In this document: positions 19,328-28,645 of the stretch, piece by piece | How positions within the stretch are numbered: the first letter of the stretch is position 1 | Layout of the letters: each line of letters starts with the position of its first letter | From: an uncultured Paracoccaceae bacterium | Lineage (GTDB): Bacteria; Pseudomonadota; Alphaproteobacteria; Rhodobacterales; Rhodobacteraceae | Assembly (NCBI GenBank): GCA_937146765.1 | Contig: CAKZRP010000024.1 | Span: forward strand, 28,830 to 92,829 | Length of the DNA: 64,000 nucleotides | Reading direction: 5' to 3' | The notes under the pieces: generated by a model | Seen by the model: only the letters and a program-made list of their open reading frames with translations | The model's database searches: none | What the model was told of the DNA's origin: nothing | Position numbers and translations under genes: made by a program

Positions 19328-20760
19328 TGCGCCACCTCCGGCTGGCTCTGAACAAGATAACCGGTCACCGAGGTCTCTGGCCGGATCACCTCGCGGGCCA
19401 CAGCGATGATCTCATCCTCGGTGATCGACTGCAGCACGCGCGGCCAGTCCTGCACGTCCTCGACGGTCAATCCAGAGGTCAGCGCTTGTCCATACCGGTT
19501 GGCGATCCGATCCACATCGTCGCGGGCATAGATTTCCGACGCCCTGAGTTGCAGCTTGATCCGGTCGAGTTGCTGGCTGTCCACACCGCGGGCCAGGAAG
19601 TCCTGCACCGTTTGGTCCAGCGCCGCCTCGGCTTCCTCCAGCGTGACCCCATCAGCAGGCACGATCACAAAATCAAAAGTGGTGTCATCCAGCGAGACGC
19701 CAGAATAGAAGGCCGCCGTATAGACCGCCACCTGCTGTTCGAACTGCAACGCATTGGCGAGATAAGAGGTTGTCCCCCCTCCCAAGAGCTCGGCCAGAAG
19801 ATAGAGTGCGGCCGCCTTTTCCTGGCTGGCATGGTCGCGCTCCGGCGCAAGGTAGGACCGCTGGACATAGGGTTGCGCCACACGCGGATCGGCATAGGTC
19901 AGGCGGCGCGCGGCGGTCTGCGGCGGTTCCTGACTGCGCAGGCGTTCCGGCAGGTCAGGATTGGAGGGGATGACGCCATAATAGGTCTCGGCCAGGGCGC
20001 GCACCTCCTCGGGTCGCACATCGCCGGAAACCACCAGGATCGCATTGTTCGGAGAATAGAAGGTGCCGTAATAGGACAGGGCATCCTCGCGCGACAGGGT
20101 TTCCATCTCGTGCCGCCAGCCGATGACCGGCTGGCCATAGCGGTGGTTGAGATATTGCGCCGCCCGCATCTGTTCGCGAAACAGTGCGGTCGGATCACTG
20201 TCGGTTCGCTGGTTGCGTTCCTCGAGGATCACCTCGCGCTCGGTGACGATATCGGTCTCGCTGAGGCGCAGGTTACGCATCCGGTCCGATTCCATCTTCA
20301 TCATCAGTTCCAGCCGGTCGGAGGCGACTCGCTGGAAATAGGCCGTGTAATCATAGCTGGTAAAGGCGTTGTCGCGGCCGCCGTTGCGTGCCACCGTGGC
20401 CGAGAGCTCACCCGCCTTCATCGTATCGGTGCCCTTGAACAGCAGATGTTCGAGGAAATGCGCCACACCGCTTTCGCCCACCGGCTCATCCGCCGAACCG
20501 GCCCGATACCAGACCATATGCTGCACCACCGGCGCCCTGTGGTCTTCGACGACCACCACCATCATGCCATTGTCGAGCGTGAAGGTCGTGACCATCTCGG
20601 TTCCCGTAGGGGCCGCGGTCGAACCGCTCTCGGCCTCGACCACCGGCGTGTCCTGCGCGGCCAGCCCCGACAGGGCCGGAAGAGAGATCAGCGCCGTGGT
20701 CATCACAAGGGCTCGAAGCGCCGCCCGCCAAGGACAGGGGGTCGCTGTCACCATTGTCAT
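19324..20760 (-). CDS. M16 family zinc peptidase, catalytic subunit
   Basis: A 478-residue exported metallopeptidase. A signal peptide spans about residues 10-35, and the inverted zinc motif HFLEH is at 101-105 in GVAHFLEHLLFKGT; a downstream glutamate in TEREVILEE (about 178-186) supplies the third ligand. Periplasmic M16 enzymes degrade or process peptides and misfolded proteins; the substrate here is unknown. It is followed with a four-base overlap by the non-catalytic partner. Upstream, 135 bases away, is a DUF3035 lipoprotein and then lspA, so the block has an envelope theme. Confidence 0.93.
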   Translation of the reverse strand: MTMVTATPCPWRAALRALVMTTALISLPALSGLAAQDTPVVEAESGSTAAPTGTEMVTTFTLDNGMMVVVVEDHRAPVVQHMVWYRAGSADEPVGESGVAHFLEHLLFKGTDTMKAGELSATVARNGGRDNAFTSYDYTAYFQRVASDRLELMMKMESDRMRNLRLSETDIVTEREVILEERNQRTDSDPTALFREQMRAAQYLNHRYGQPVIGWRHEMETLSREDALSYYGTFYSPNNAILVVSGDVRPEEVRALAETYYGVIPSNPDLPERLRSQEPPQTAARRLTYADPRVAQPYVQRSYLAPERDHASQEKAAALYLLAELLGGGTTSYLANALQFEQQVAVYTAAFYSGVSLDDTTFDFVIVPADGVTLEEAEAALDQTVQDFLARGVDSQQLDRIKLQLRASEIYARDDVDRIANRYGQALTSGLTVEDVQDWPRVLQSITEDEIIAVAREVIRPETSVTGYLVQSQPEVAQ

Positions 20761-20895
20761 ACGTCTTATCCTCCAGATCGGTCACCCGGGCCGGTGCTTG
20801 GGCGCACTACCCGGGGCAGAGTCGTTCTGTCTGCTGCAGATGAAGTTACGATGTCACCCGCCAGCCACAAGATGATTTGCCGAAAAAGTGAAGCC

Positions 20896-21399
20896 TTAAT
20901 CGCTCTCTGGCGGCGACGAGGGCGTTGGCACCCCGGCGCGGCGATAGGCCTCGCTGACCCCGAAGGGGTTGAGGGCATCACGCTCGTAGGTCTCCGCATA
21001 GCGGTCAACCGGGAACAGCTTGATATTGGCGAGGATACCAGCCCGCTTGCGGCGCTTTGCGTCCTCTTCCGCCAGGGTGGTGCGAATGTCCCCCTCGACG
21101 CCATAGCGGCTGGCGGCGGACACCAGTGCCCCTTCGGAGGCGGCAATGCCACTGGAGGGGCGACCGCCTAGGGCGATCATCGCCTCGGCGCGCGGGTCGC
21201 GGTCGGTGATATTGCTCCCCCCCGGAGTCGGCAGCGGAAGTTCGGAGTAATTCGTCGGCGCTTCCAGCGGCTTGCTGGGCAGCACCAGAAACTCGTCCGG
21301 CCCCACCCGGCGGGCGTCAAGATTGTGCAGCGGTTTGTCACCACAGGCTGCGAGCATCAGAACGGAGCCCAGAACTATCGGTGCGGTGACAAAACGCAT
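20896..21399 (-). CDS. DUF3035 lipoprotein (BamF-like)
   Basis: A 167-residue lipoprotein: signal peptide with lipobox LAAC and lipidation cysteine at 19. The mature part is polar and Pro/Glu-rich, with LPLPTPGG, RDPRAEAMIALGGRP and a C-terminal segment LFPVDRYAETYERDALNPFG, as I recall for alphaproteobacterial DUF3035 proteins, one of which (BamF) is a BAM-complex lipoprotein in Caulobacter. The outer-membrane assembly role is therefore family-based inference. I use the ATG at 21399, with AGAGGA upstream, since the longer frame would bury the signal peptide. It lies 56 bases after lspA, whose product would process it. Confidence 0.85.
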   Translation of the reverse strand: MRFVTAPIVLGSVLMLAACGDKPLHNLDARRVGPDEFLVLPSKPLEAPTNYSELPLPTPGGSNITDRDPRAEAMIALGGRPSSGIAASEGALVSAASRYGVEGDIRTTLAEEDAKRRKRAGILANIKLFPVDRYAETYERDALNPFGVSEAYRRAGVPTPSSPPESD

Positions 21400-21455
21400 G
21401 GGTCGCGGTCCTCTTTCACGGTTTCGACCACCTCTAACGCAATTCGCCAGAGAGG

Positions 21456-21938
21456 TCACGCGGGCTTTTTCGCGCGGCCCTCGAACAGGATCAACCCCGC
21501 CGCCCCCGCAAAGATGAAAATATCCGCGACGTTGAAAACAAAGGGATTCTGGATGCCGCAGCAGGACATGTTGAGGAAATCCAGCACGTAGCCATAGATC
21601 ACCCTGTCCACCACATTGCCCAGCGCACCACCGATCACCAACCCGGCGCAGGTCTGCATCATCACGCTTTGACCATGACTGCGGCGCACCCAGAGGAAGA
21701 CCGCCACCGAGATCGCAAGCGAGACGGCGATCAGGATCCAGCGGCTGGCATCGCTGTCGCCATCAAAGAGACCAAAGTTGATCCCCCGGTTTTCGCCATA
21801 GCGAAAGGTCAGGAGCGGCGGCAGCACATCGAGCCGCAGACGGGCTACCAGATCGAGGCCGAAGATGACCCCGATCTTGCTGGCCTGATCCAGAACCACC
21901 GCCAAAAGCGCGGCAAGGAAAAGCGCGGATTTGCGCAT
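21456..21938 (-). CDS. lspA: Lipoprotein signal peptidase (signal peptidase II)
   Basis: A 160-residue inner-membrane aspartic peptidase with four hydrophobic helices that cleaves prolipoprotein signal peptides. Catalytic aspartates are D120 (YGYVLDFL) and D139 (FNVADIFIF), and the GNVVDR segment (107-112) is also conserved. Length and topology are normal. It lies 21 bases after purH and just before the DUF3035 lipoprotein gene. Confidence 0.96.
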   Translation of the reverse strand: MRKSALFLAALLAVVLDQASKIGVIFGLDLVARLRLDVLPPLLTFRYGENRGINFGLFDGDSDASRWILIAVSLAISVAVFLWVRRSHGQSVMMQTCAGLVIGGALGNVVDRVIYGYVLDFLNMSCCGIQNPFVFNVADIFIFAGAAGLILFEGRAKKPA

Positions 21939-21959
21939 CGCGTCCCGACCTTCGTTTGC

Positions 21960-23549
21960 TTAGTGACGGAAGTGGCGCATGCCGGTGAAGACCATCGCGA
22001 GCCCGGCGTCATTCGCCGCCTTGATGACCTCATCATCGCGCATGGAGCCACCGGGCTGGATCACGCAGGTCGCGCCATTGGCCGCCGCTTCCAACAGACC
22101 GTCCGCAAAGGGGAAGAAGGCGTCAGAGGCCACTGCAGAGCCTTTGGCGAGGCTTTCCGGCAGGCCCATGGCATCCGCCATCCGCTGCGCCTTGACACCT
22201 GCAATGGTGGCAGAGTCGAGACGGCTCATCTGGCCGGCGCCCACGCCCACGGTCTGACCCGCTTTGACATAGACAATCGCGTTGGATTTCACGTGTTTGG
22301 CAACTTTCCAGGCAAACAGCAAGTCGGCCATTTGTTCATCGGTCGGCGCCTTTTCGGTCACCACTTTCAGATCCTCCATCGCACGGTGGCCAACGTCCTT
22401 GTCCTGCACCAGCATCCCGCCGGAGACCTGACGGGTGGTCAGGCTCTGGTCTTTCGGGTTCGGCAGGCCTTCGGTGACCAGCAGACGCAGGTTCTTCTTG
22501 GCGGCAAAGATCGCCTTGGCCTCATCCGAGGCGCCCGGCGCGATGACCACTTCGGTAAAGATCTGGGTGATCGCCTCGGCGGTTTCCGCATCAAGGGCCG
22601 TGTTCAGTGCCACGATGCCGCCAAAGGCAGAGGTACGGTCGCAGTCAAACGCCTTGTTATAGGCTTCAAGCAGGGTCGCGCCGCGCGCAACACCGCAGGG
22701 GTTGGCGTGTTTGATGATCGCGACGGCCGGACCATCCTCTGGGGAGAATTCGCTCACCAGTTCAAAGGCCGCGTCGGTGTCGTTGATGTTGTTGTAGGAG
22801 AGTTCCTTGCCCTGCAGCTGCTGGGCGGTCGCCACGCCCACGCGCTCAGTGCCATCGGTGTAGAAGGCGGCTTCCTGATGGGGGTTCTCGCCGTAGCGCA
22901 GGGTCTGGGCGATCTGACCGGCAAAAGCACGGCGGCGCGGCACCTCAAGGCCAATCGCCCCTGCCATCCAGTTCGACACCGCAGCGTCATAGGCGGCGGT
23001 GCGGGCATAGGCGTTCTGCGCCAGCCACTGACGGAAGGCAAAGGAGGTTTGACCGTCGTTCTGGTCCAGCTCTTCCAGCAGCACGCCGTAGTCCTCGACA
23101 TCCACCACCACGTTCACAAACGAATGGTTCTTGGCCGCCGCACGGATCATCGCCGGGCCGCCAATGTCGATGTTCTCGATCATTTCCTCATACTCCGCGC
23201 CACGCTTCAGCGCCGCTTCAAACGGGTAGAGGTTCACGACCAAGAGGTCGATTTCGCCGATCCCATGTTCGGTCATCGCCGCCACATGGGCGTCATTGTC
23301 GCGCAGCGCCAAAAGACCACCATGTACCATCGGGTGCAGGGTCTTCACACGACCGTCCATCATCTCGGGGAAGCCGGTGATCTCAGACACGTCCTTTACC
23401 GCCAGACCAGCCTCGCGCAACGCCTTGGCGGTGCCGCCAGTGGACAGAAGTTCGACCCCGCGCTCAGCAAGGGATTTGCCCAGATCGATCAGGCCGGTCT
23501 TGTCAGAGACGGACAGAAGGGCGCGGCGGACGGGGTGGAGGTCGGTCAT
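21960..23549 (-). CDS. purH: Bifunctional AICAR formyltransferase / IMP cyclohydrolase
   Basis: A 529-residue PurH that carries out the last two steps of IMP synthesis. The N-terminal cyclohydrolase domain begins [20 protein letters not shown] and contains [12 protein letters not shown]; the formyltransferase domain contains [26 protein letters not shown] and the late [14 protein letters not shown]. Length matches the family. It follows the heparinase-like gene by 24 bases and precedes lspA by 21, within a minus-strand run. Confidence 0.97.
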   Translation of the reverse strand: MTDLHPVRRALLSVSDKTGLIDLGKSLAERGVELLSTGGTAKALREAGLAVKDVSEITGFPEMMDGRVKTLHPMVHGGLLALRDNDAHVAAMTEHGIGEIDLLVVNLYPFEAALKRGAEYEEMIENIDIGGPAMIRAAAKNHSFVNVVVDVEDYGVLLEELDQNDGQTSFAFRQWLAQNAYARTAAYDAAVSNWMAGAIGLEVPRRRAFAGQIAQTLRYGENPHQEAAFYTDGTERVGVATAQQLQGKELSYNNINDTDAAFELVSEFSPEDGPAVAIIKHANPCGVARGATLLEAYNKAFDCDRTSAFGGIVALNTALDAETAEAITQIFTEVVIAPGASDEAKAIFAAKKNLRLLVTEGLPNPKDQSLTTRQVSGGMLVQDKDVGHRAMEDLKVVTEKAPTDEQMADLLFAWKVAKHVKSNAIVYVKAGQTVGVGAGQMSRLDSATIAGVKAQRMADAMGLPESLAKGSAVASDAFFPFADGLLEAAANGATCVIQPGGSMRDDEVIKAANDAGLAMVFTGMRHFRH

Positions 23550-23573
23550 CGGTCTCAGAATCCTTGTTCAGGT

Positions 23574-25319
23574 TCACTCTTCGTAGGCCATGGGTTCGTC
23601 GCGGGCCAGATCGCGCACGGCCACGGCCGTTTCCTGCGCCTTGCTGAGGGTCCAGCGGATCTGGGTCGCGTATTGGATGGCCCGGCCCGACAGGACGATT
23701 TGCAGCGATTGACGCGGCTTCAAGCGGGTCTTTTCCAGGTAGACGCTGGTCTCCAGCCGCAGGTCGCACTGGCCGTCGTGACGGAAAACCCAGATTTCCC
23801 CACTCTTGAGCGCCATGGATACTGCCGCGCCGCCCAAGTCAAGGGCCGCATCTACATCCGGGTGCAAATGAAAGCGCAGATCATAGGTGATCCCCTTGGG
23901 CTCCGTGGCTTCTGCCGCCCTGTTGAAGCGTTTCTTGGCTGCGTCATCGAGGGTCAGCAACATGTCTTCGCCCGAAACCATGCGCCCATCGACAGAGAGG
24001 TCGATCGCTCGGGCATGGGTCACGCCGAAATGGCGGACATAACCGTCATGGGCGCCCTGAAAGCGGTAGCCATCGTCCATCTCCTCGCGCTCGATCAGAA
24101 CGCCACTCGGCGGCTCGATCAGGAACTCGTGGCCGGTGCCCTTCTGCGGCGGTGCCAACCGGGCGCTGGAATGGCCTTCGAGACAGACCACCGAATGCGA
24201 CGGCGTGGCGCGCCCGGCCCGCCGCCATTCGACGCCGAAATTTTCGCCGGCACCGCAATTGACGATCAGCGGGCGGCGACCGGAGGTCAGTTCGAATGCA
24301 AGGGTGGAAGCATGGGCATTGTAGGAGGCCTTGCCCAGCGGCGGCACCGAGGCGTCGATGATCAGCGAGGTGCGCCGGGCCGAGAGCCGGGCAAACCCCA
24401 TCGCCAGCCCTTCGTATCGCCGGGCCGGCACATGGGAGGCGGCAAGGGCATGGTCGAGCCATCCCTCCTGGCCGCGCCCGCCGCCATGAAACCGCGCCAA
24501 ACCGCCATCACTGTGACGCAGGGCACGCAGGGTCGGGGCGATCCGATCGAGGGCGGCATGGTGTTCGCGCGGCACCGAACGACCCGCCTCATGCAGGGCC
24601 GCCGCCGCCCAGGTCAGCAGGGTAAAGACATCCAGAAGCTCTTCGGGGTTGCGGGTCGGAAGGCCGCCGTCGCTGTTGATCTGGCTGGCACAGTCCTGCG
24701 CCAGCGCCCGCACCGCCGGATCGGCCAGTTCCTCGCACCCCTTGAGCGCCAGACCGGCGTAGATGAGGCCAGTCAAAGCCTCGAAGCGCGGCAACCCCGG
24801 CGAAGCGCCCTTCCAGCGTTGGGACAGGAACCAGACCTGCTGCGACAGGGACCGATAGAAGGCCTCGGAGGCGGCTTTGTCCTGCCCGCTCAGCAGGAAG
24901 AGCGCATGGTTGGTCCATCGAATCACCCGCCGCCCGGTAAGGTCCGGCGACCATCCCGGCCCGGCGCCGCCACCAAAGGCATCGATCCAGCCCCAGACCC
25001 AATGCTGCGCCTTCTTGCGCGCCTTGAGGTCACCGACCGCGGCCAGATCGTCGAGCCAGGTGCAGCCCTGCCGCTCCGCCTCGAAGGCGAGATCGGGGGC
25101 CTCGACATCCCAGAGACCAGTGGTGGTGCTTTCGACCAGATAGCCGGCAAAGAGGAGATTGCCAGCGACCAGCTGACGGCCGCGGGCAAAGCTGCCGATG
25201 GTGCGCGGCTCCGGCTGCGAGACGAATCCCGTCGCCGAGGGCTGCTTGCGCGCCTTCCAGGCAGTATAGCGGTTCAGCAGCCGGGTGCCGCGGCTGGCCA
25301 TTCGATCGTATCTGGACAT
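23574..25319 (-). CDS. Heparinase II/III family protein
   Basis: A 581-residue protein with the helical toroid N-terminal part and a C-terminal beta-rich heparinase II/III domain (SYNAHASTLAFELTSGRRPL, about residues 325-344, and GRATPSHSVVCLEGHSSA just after). I see no N-terminal signal peptide, which is odd for a polysaccharide lyase and typical of the alphaproteobacterial rsmB-linked members, whose substrate is unknown. I place the start at 25319, with AAGAGAG just upstream; the longer frame has low-complexity translation. It lies between rsmB and purH, an arrangement seen often in this group, but whether the enzyme acts on envelope polysaccharide is inference. Confidence 0.88.
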   Translation of the reverse strand: MSRYDRMASRGTRLLNRYTAWKARKQPSATGFVSQPEPRTIGSFARGRQLVAGNLLFAGYLVESTTTGLWDVEAPDLAFEAERQGCTWLDDLAAVGDLKARKKAQHWVWGWIDAFGGGAGPGWSPDLTGRRVIRWTNHALFLLSGQDKAASEAFYRSLSQQVWFLSQRWKGASPGLPRFEALTGLIYAGLALKGCEELADPAVRALAQDCASQINSDGGLPTRNPEELLDVFTLLTWAAAALHEAGRSVPREHHAALDRIAPTLRALRHSDGGLARFHGGGRGQEGWLDHALAASHVPARRYEGLAMGFARLSARRTSLIIDASVPPLGKASYNAHASTLAFELTSGRRPLIVNCGAGENFGVEWRRAGRATPSHSVVCLEGHSSARLAPPQKGTGHEFLIEPPSGVLIEREEMDDGYRFQGAHDGYVRHFGVTHARAIDLSVDGRMVSGEDMLLTLDDAAKKRFNRAAEATEPKGITYDLRFHLHPDVDAALDLGGAAVSMALKSGEIWVFRHDGQCDLRLETSVYLEKTRLKPRQSLQIVLSGRAIQYATQIRWTLSKAQETAVAVRDLARDEPMAYEE

Positions 25320-25596
25320 GCTCTCTTGCCTCACACGCCTTTGGCGTTTTGGCCAGAAGATAACGTGGATGCGCGGGGGTGTCATGCGCTCTGTGGCGCG
25401 GAAGGGACGCAAGGGCCGGTGTTTGCGCTTCGGTCTCAGGCAGTTGTCCCGCTGCCCTCCCCGCGCAGAACGCTCTGTACGCTCCCGCCCCGCGCCGGAT
25501 CCGGCAGCGCCCGGCGCAACCGCGCCAAAGGGTCTTGCCCTGCAGGGCGAGGCAGCCTTGGGGCCGGGAGTTTGCCACCCCCTGCCACCAGCCCGG

Positions 25597-26871
25597 TCAG
25601 CTGTCGGTCTTGACCAGCTCGGCCATGTAGAAGCCGTCCATACCACCGATCTCGGGCCAGTAATCCGGGCGCAGCCGCAGCCCGCCCTCCTCGGTGATCC
25701 AGGCGGGATCGATCCCGGCAAGGGTCTTCACCCCCTCGCCGATACGGGCATCCGGGAACATGTCAAGCGCATCCTCGATCTGGCATTCGCCTTCGTCTGG
25801 CAGAAGCGAACAGGTGCAGTAGACCAACCTCCCGCCGGGGCGCACCAGGGTCCAAGCATGGGCGAGCATCTGCGCCTGCAACTCGATCAAGGCACCGAAG
25901 CCGACCCCATCCTTGGCCTGAGGCAGATCCGGATGCCGCCGGATGGTCCCGGTTGCCGAGCAGGGCGCATCCAGCAGGACGGCATCATATTGCCCCTGCT
26001 GGGTCATCACGTCGCCCACCACCACCCGCGCCGACAATCCGGTCCGCGCGAGGTTATCCCGCAGACGCGCCAGGCGACCTTCGGAAATATCGACCGCGGT
26101 GACATCCGCGCCAAGAGCGGCCATCTGCAGCGTCTTGCCACCGGGCGCGGCGCAGAGATCGAGCACCTTCTCCCCTGCCTGAACGTTCAACAGGCGCGCC
26201 GGCAAGGCCGCCGCCGCGTCCTGCACCCACCAGGCGCCGGTCTCATATCCCGGCAAGGCAGAAACCTGCCCTGCCTCTGCCAGACGCAGGCTGCCTGTCG
26301 GGGTCCACTCACCGCCCAGGGCGGCCAGATCGGCCCCAGGCTTTGCGGTCAGATCCAGCGGCGCAGCCTTGTAGTGGGACGCCTCAATCGCCAGCATGGC
26401 CTCATTGCCCCAGGCCTGCGCCAGGGGCGACCGCAGCCACTTGGGCAGGCGGGGAATGCGCAGTTTCGCCCATTCCGCCGGACCTTCCTCGGCCACCTTG
26501 CGCAGGACCGCATTCACCAACCCCTTGAGCTGACCATGCCGGCGATGGCGCGCCACCAGATTGACGATATCGTTGACCACCCCATGCGCGGCACCTCCGG
26601 AACAGAGTTCCACCGTGCCGAGCCGCAACGCATTGCGAACAAAAAGTGCAGGCGGCTTGCGCAAGTGCTTCTCAAGCACCCGGTCCGCACGTTCCAGCGA
26701 TCTCAGCACCTCCAAGGTCAACCGTTGCGCCCGCGCCCGGTCCGCAGGCTCCAGGCGGTCCAGAATCTGCGTCTGACACTCCGCCAACAGCAGGCTTTCG
26801 CCCAGCACCTTGTCGAGAAGGGCAACTGCGGCGCGGCGCGCCTCGGTGGCGGAATTGGGGCGGTCACTCAT
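25597..26871 (-). CDS. rsmB: 16S rRNA (cytosine-967-C5)-methyltransferase
   Basis: A 424-residue RsmB-type enzyme: an N-terminal NusB-like helical domain (about residues 1-130, with VNAVLRKVA) and a C-terminal SAM methyltransferase domain with DLCAAPGGKTLQMA for SAM binding, the DAPCSATG motif IV and YCTCSLLPDEGE motif VI that holds the nucleophilic cysteine. The start at 26871 has AGGAG nine bases upstream. A 277-base gap follows to the heparinase-like gene; it contains no gene, only a GCCCTGCAGGGC palindrome at 25537-25548. Confidence 0.93.
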   Translation of the reverse strand: MSDRPNSATEARRAAVALLDKVLGESLLLAECQTQILDRLEPADRARAQRLTLEVLRSLERADRVLEKHLRKPPALFVRNALRLGTVELCSGGAAHGVVNDIVNLVARHRRHGQLKGLVNAVLRKVAEEGPAEWAKLRIPRLPKWLRSPLAQAWGNEAMLAIEASHYKAAPLDLTAKPGADLAALGGEWTPTGSLRLAEAGQVSALPGYETGAWWVQDAAAALPARLLNVQAGEKVLDLCAAPGGKTLQMAALGADVTAVDISEGRLARLRDNLARTGLSARVVVGDVMTQQGQYDAVLLDAPCSATGTIRRHPDLPQAKDGVGFGALIELQAQMLAHAWTLVRPGGRLVYCTCSLLPDEGECQIEDALDMFPDARIGEGVKTLAGIDPAWITEEGGLRLRPDYWPEIGGMDGFYMAELVKTDS

Positions 26872-26969
26872 GCAAAGGGGCTCCTGATCGGGCATCGACT
26901 TGTCCACGGCGGACGCAGGCGTATATCATGGGCGCAGCATAAAGGAACCCATCCTGCGGAGAAGACACG

Positions 26970-27161
26970 ATGAGTGATGCCCCCCAAGCCCCCCGCAGCG
27001 ACCTGCCGCCTGCGGCCCTGCGCGCCCTCGCCGAGGCGGAAGAACGCCGCAAGGCCCGCGCTCGCGAGGAACCGCTGCCGACCGAACTTGGCGGGCGCGA
27101 TGGCCCCGATCCGGCGCGTTACGGAGATTGGGAAAAGAAGGGCATTGCGATCGACTTTTGA
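26970..27161 (+). CDS. DUF1674 protein, SDHAF4-like succinate dehydrogenase assembly factor
   Basis: A 63-residue protein whose C-terminal part TELGGRDGPDPARYGDWEKK and final GIAIDF is the DUF1674 signature. The eukaryotic members (SDHAF4/Sdh8) bind flavinated SdhA during complex II assembly; the same role here is by homology. The N-terminal half is charged and Ala/Arg-rich (RALAEAEERRKARAREE), probably helical. The ATG at 26970 has GGAGAAG upstream. It is divergent from rsmB, with 98 bases between the starts that must hold both promoters. No sdh gene is nearby in this window. Confidence 0.9.
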   Translation: MSDAPQAPRSDLPPAALRALAEAEERRKARAREEPLPTELGGRDGPDPARYGDWEKKGIAIDF

Positions 27162-27182
27162 CCTCGCATGCGATGGGGTGAA

Positions 27183-27314
27183 GGGGCTCTGCCCCTCGCG
27201 CCCTTCGGGCGCTCACCCCGGGATATTTGCGGAGAAGATGAAGAGAAGAGCGTCCCGCGCCGTTTCACCTTTTTGCAAATATCCCCGCCGGAGGCAGCCG
27301 CCCGCAAGGGCGGC
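27183..27314. repeat. Intergenic repeat cluster (dispersed family, two facing copies)
   Basis: The DNA between the SDHAF4-like gene and dapB holds a GGGGCTCTGCCCC hairpin unit (27183-27195), a CCCCGGGATATTTGC unit continuing to GAAGATGAAG (27216-27243), and on the opposite strand a GCCTCCGGCGGGGATATTTG unit (27276-27295), then a GCCGCCC-GCAA-GGGCGGC hairpin (27297-27314). The GGGATATTT core with AAGATGAAG also occurs at 47831-47857. The last hairpin may also end dapB transcription, although it has no T-run. Confidence 0.6.
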
Positions 27315-27323
27315 CGCAAGCTC

Positions 27324-28133
27324 TCAGAGGCCTAGAACGTCGATCATGTCATACTGACCGGGTTTCTTGTCCTGCCCCCAAAGGGCAGCCTTGAGCGCGC
27401 CGCGCGCAAAGATCGCGCGATCGGTGGCCATGTGCCGCAGAACGATCCGCTCGCCCGCAGCGGCAAATAGAACGTCATGTTCCCCAACGATGTCGCCGCC
27501 GCGAATTGCGGTGAAGCCGATGTCGCCCCGCTTGCGGGCGCCGGTGATGCCGTCGCGTCCGCGATCCGCCACATCGGCGAGTGTCACACCGCGCCCTTCG
27601 GCGGCGGCTTCGCCCAGCATAAGGGCGGTGCCCGAGGGGGCGTCGACCTTGTGGTGGTGGTGCGCTTCGATCACTTCGATGTCGAAATCCTCGTCCAGCG
27701 CGGCGGCGACTTTCTTGGTGAGCTGTACCAGGAGATTCACCCCCAAAGACATATTTCCCGCTCTTACGATCACCGCATGCCGGGCGGCGGGTTCGAGCTG
27801 CGCGATCTGCTCGTCCGACATGCCAGTGGTGCCGATGACATGCACCGCCCGAGCCTGAGCCGCGAGTTTCGAGAAGGCCAGTGTCGCCTCCGGCGCGGTA
27901 AAGTCGATCACCGCCTGCGCCTTGGCAAAGGCCTCCAACGCGTCATCCGTCACTGTGACGCCAATCGCCGCCCTGCCCATGGCGGTGCCGATATCCTGCC
28001 CGACCCAGACATGGCCCGTCCGTTCCACCACGCCGACCAGTCGCGCCTTGTCGCTGTCCAGCACAGTCTTGATCAGCATCTGCCCCATGCGGCCCGAGCC
28101 GCCGGTGATTACGATTCCAGGTTTTTCCGTCAT
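27324..28133 (-). CDS. dapB: 4-hydroxy-tetrahydrodipicolinate reductase
   Basis: A 269-residue DapB of the diaminopimelate/lysine pathway. The Rossmann start [19 protein letters not shown] binds NAD(P)H; the catalytic and substrate-binding segment [16 protein letters not shown] sits near residues 156-171. Length is typical. It is divergent from rbfA, with 97 bases between the two start codons, and stands alone on its strand. Confidence 0.97.
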   Translation of the reverse strand: MTEKPGIVITGGSGRMGQMLIKTVLDSDKARLVGVVERTGHVWVGQDIGTAMGRAAIGVTVTDDALEAFAKAQAVIDFTAPEATLAFSKLAAQARAVHVIGTTGMSDEQIAQLEPAARHAVIVRAGNMSLGVNLLVQLTKKVAAALDEDFDIEVIEAHHHHKVDAPSGTALMLGEAAAEGRGVTLADVADRGRDGITGARKRGDIGFTAIRGGDIVGEHDVLFAAAGERIVLRHMATDRAIFARGALKAALWGQDKKPGQYDMIDVLGL

Positions 28134-28230
28134 GGCGGGCCTTCCTCAACAATTGGACAGAGTGCTGGTTTCCTCCTACCCTGAGGAGGACCGCTTGGCA
28201 AAGGGCGGGTTTCGGCATAGAGCACCACGC

Positions 28231-28641
28231 ATGGCTAAGAATAAATTCCACGACGGTCCCGGTCCCTCTCAGCGTCAGCTTCGCGTCGGCGAAGTGATCC
28301 GCCGCACTCTGTCCGAAGTGCTGGCGCGCGGAGACGTGCATGACCCGGAGCTGAACCGTCTCTCGATCACCGTCGGCGAGGTCAGCACCTCTTCCGATCT
28401 GAAAATCGCCACTGCCTATGTGCTACCGCTGGGCGGCAAGGGGCAGGAGGATGTCCTGCAGCTCTTGGCGCGCAACAAGCACGAGCTGCGCCGGATGATC
28501 GGCAAGAAGATCGGGTTGAAGTTCACCCCCGACCTGCGCTTCCGTCTGGACGAGACCTTTGACCGGCTCGACGACACCCGCCGCATGTTCGACCAGGAAG
28601 AGGTCCGCCGAGACCTCGACGTCGGCGACGAGGAGGAGTGA
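28231..28641 (+). CDS. rbfA: Ribosome-binding factor A
   Basis: A 136-residue RbfA, a KH-fold factor that helps mature the 30S subunit. The N-terminal segment [20 protein letters not shown] and central [20 protein letters not shown] are family-typical, and a charged tail ([14 protein letters not shown]) follows the [10 protein letters not shown] core end. The ATG at 28231 is the only in-frame choice that gives the normal N-terminus; its ribosome-binding site is weak. Next comes a secreted phosphodiester glycosidase gene four bases later, then truB, the usual RbfA neighbour, 916 bases downstream. Confidence 0.93.
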   Translation: MAKNKFHDGPGPSQRQLRVGEVIRRTLSEVLARGDVHDPELNRLSITVGEVSTSSDLKIATAYVLPLGGKGQEDVLQLLARNKHELRRMIGKKIGLKFTPDLRFRLDETFDRLDDTRRMFDQEEVRRDLDVGDEEE

Positions 28642-28645
28642 GGCG

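Noticed and set aside
21669..25613. A 1314-codon plus-strand open frame
   Set aside because: It is antisense to lspA, purH and the heparinase-like gene, all with clear family motifs; its translation is His/Arg/Gly-rich without recognisable domains. A GC-bias artefact.
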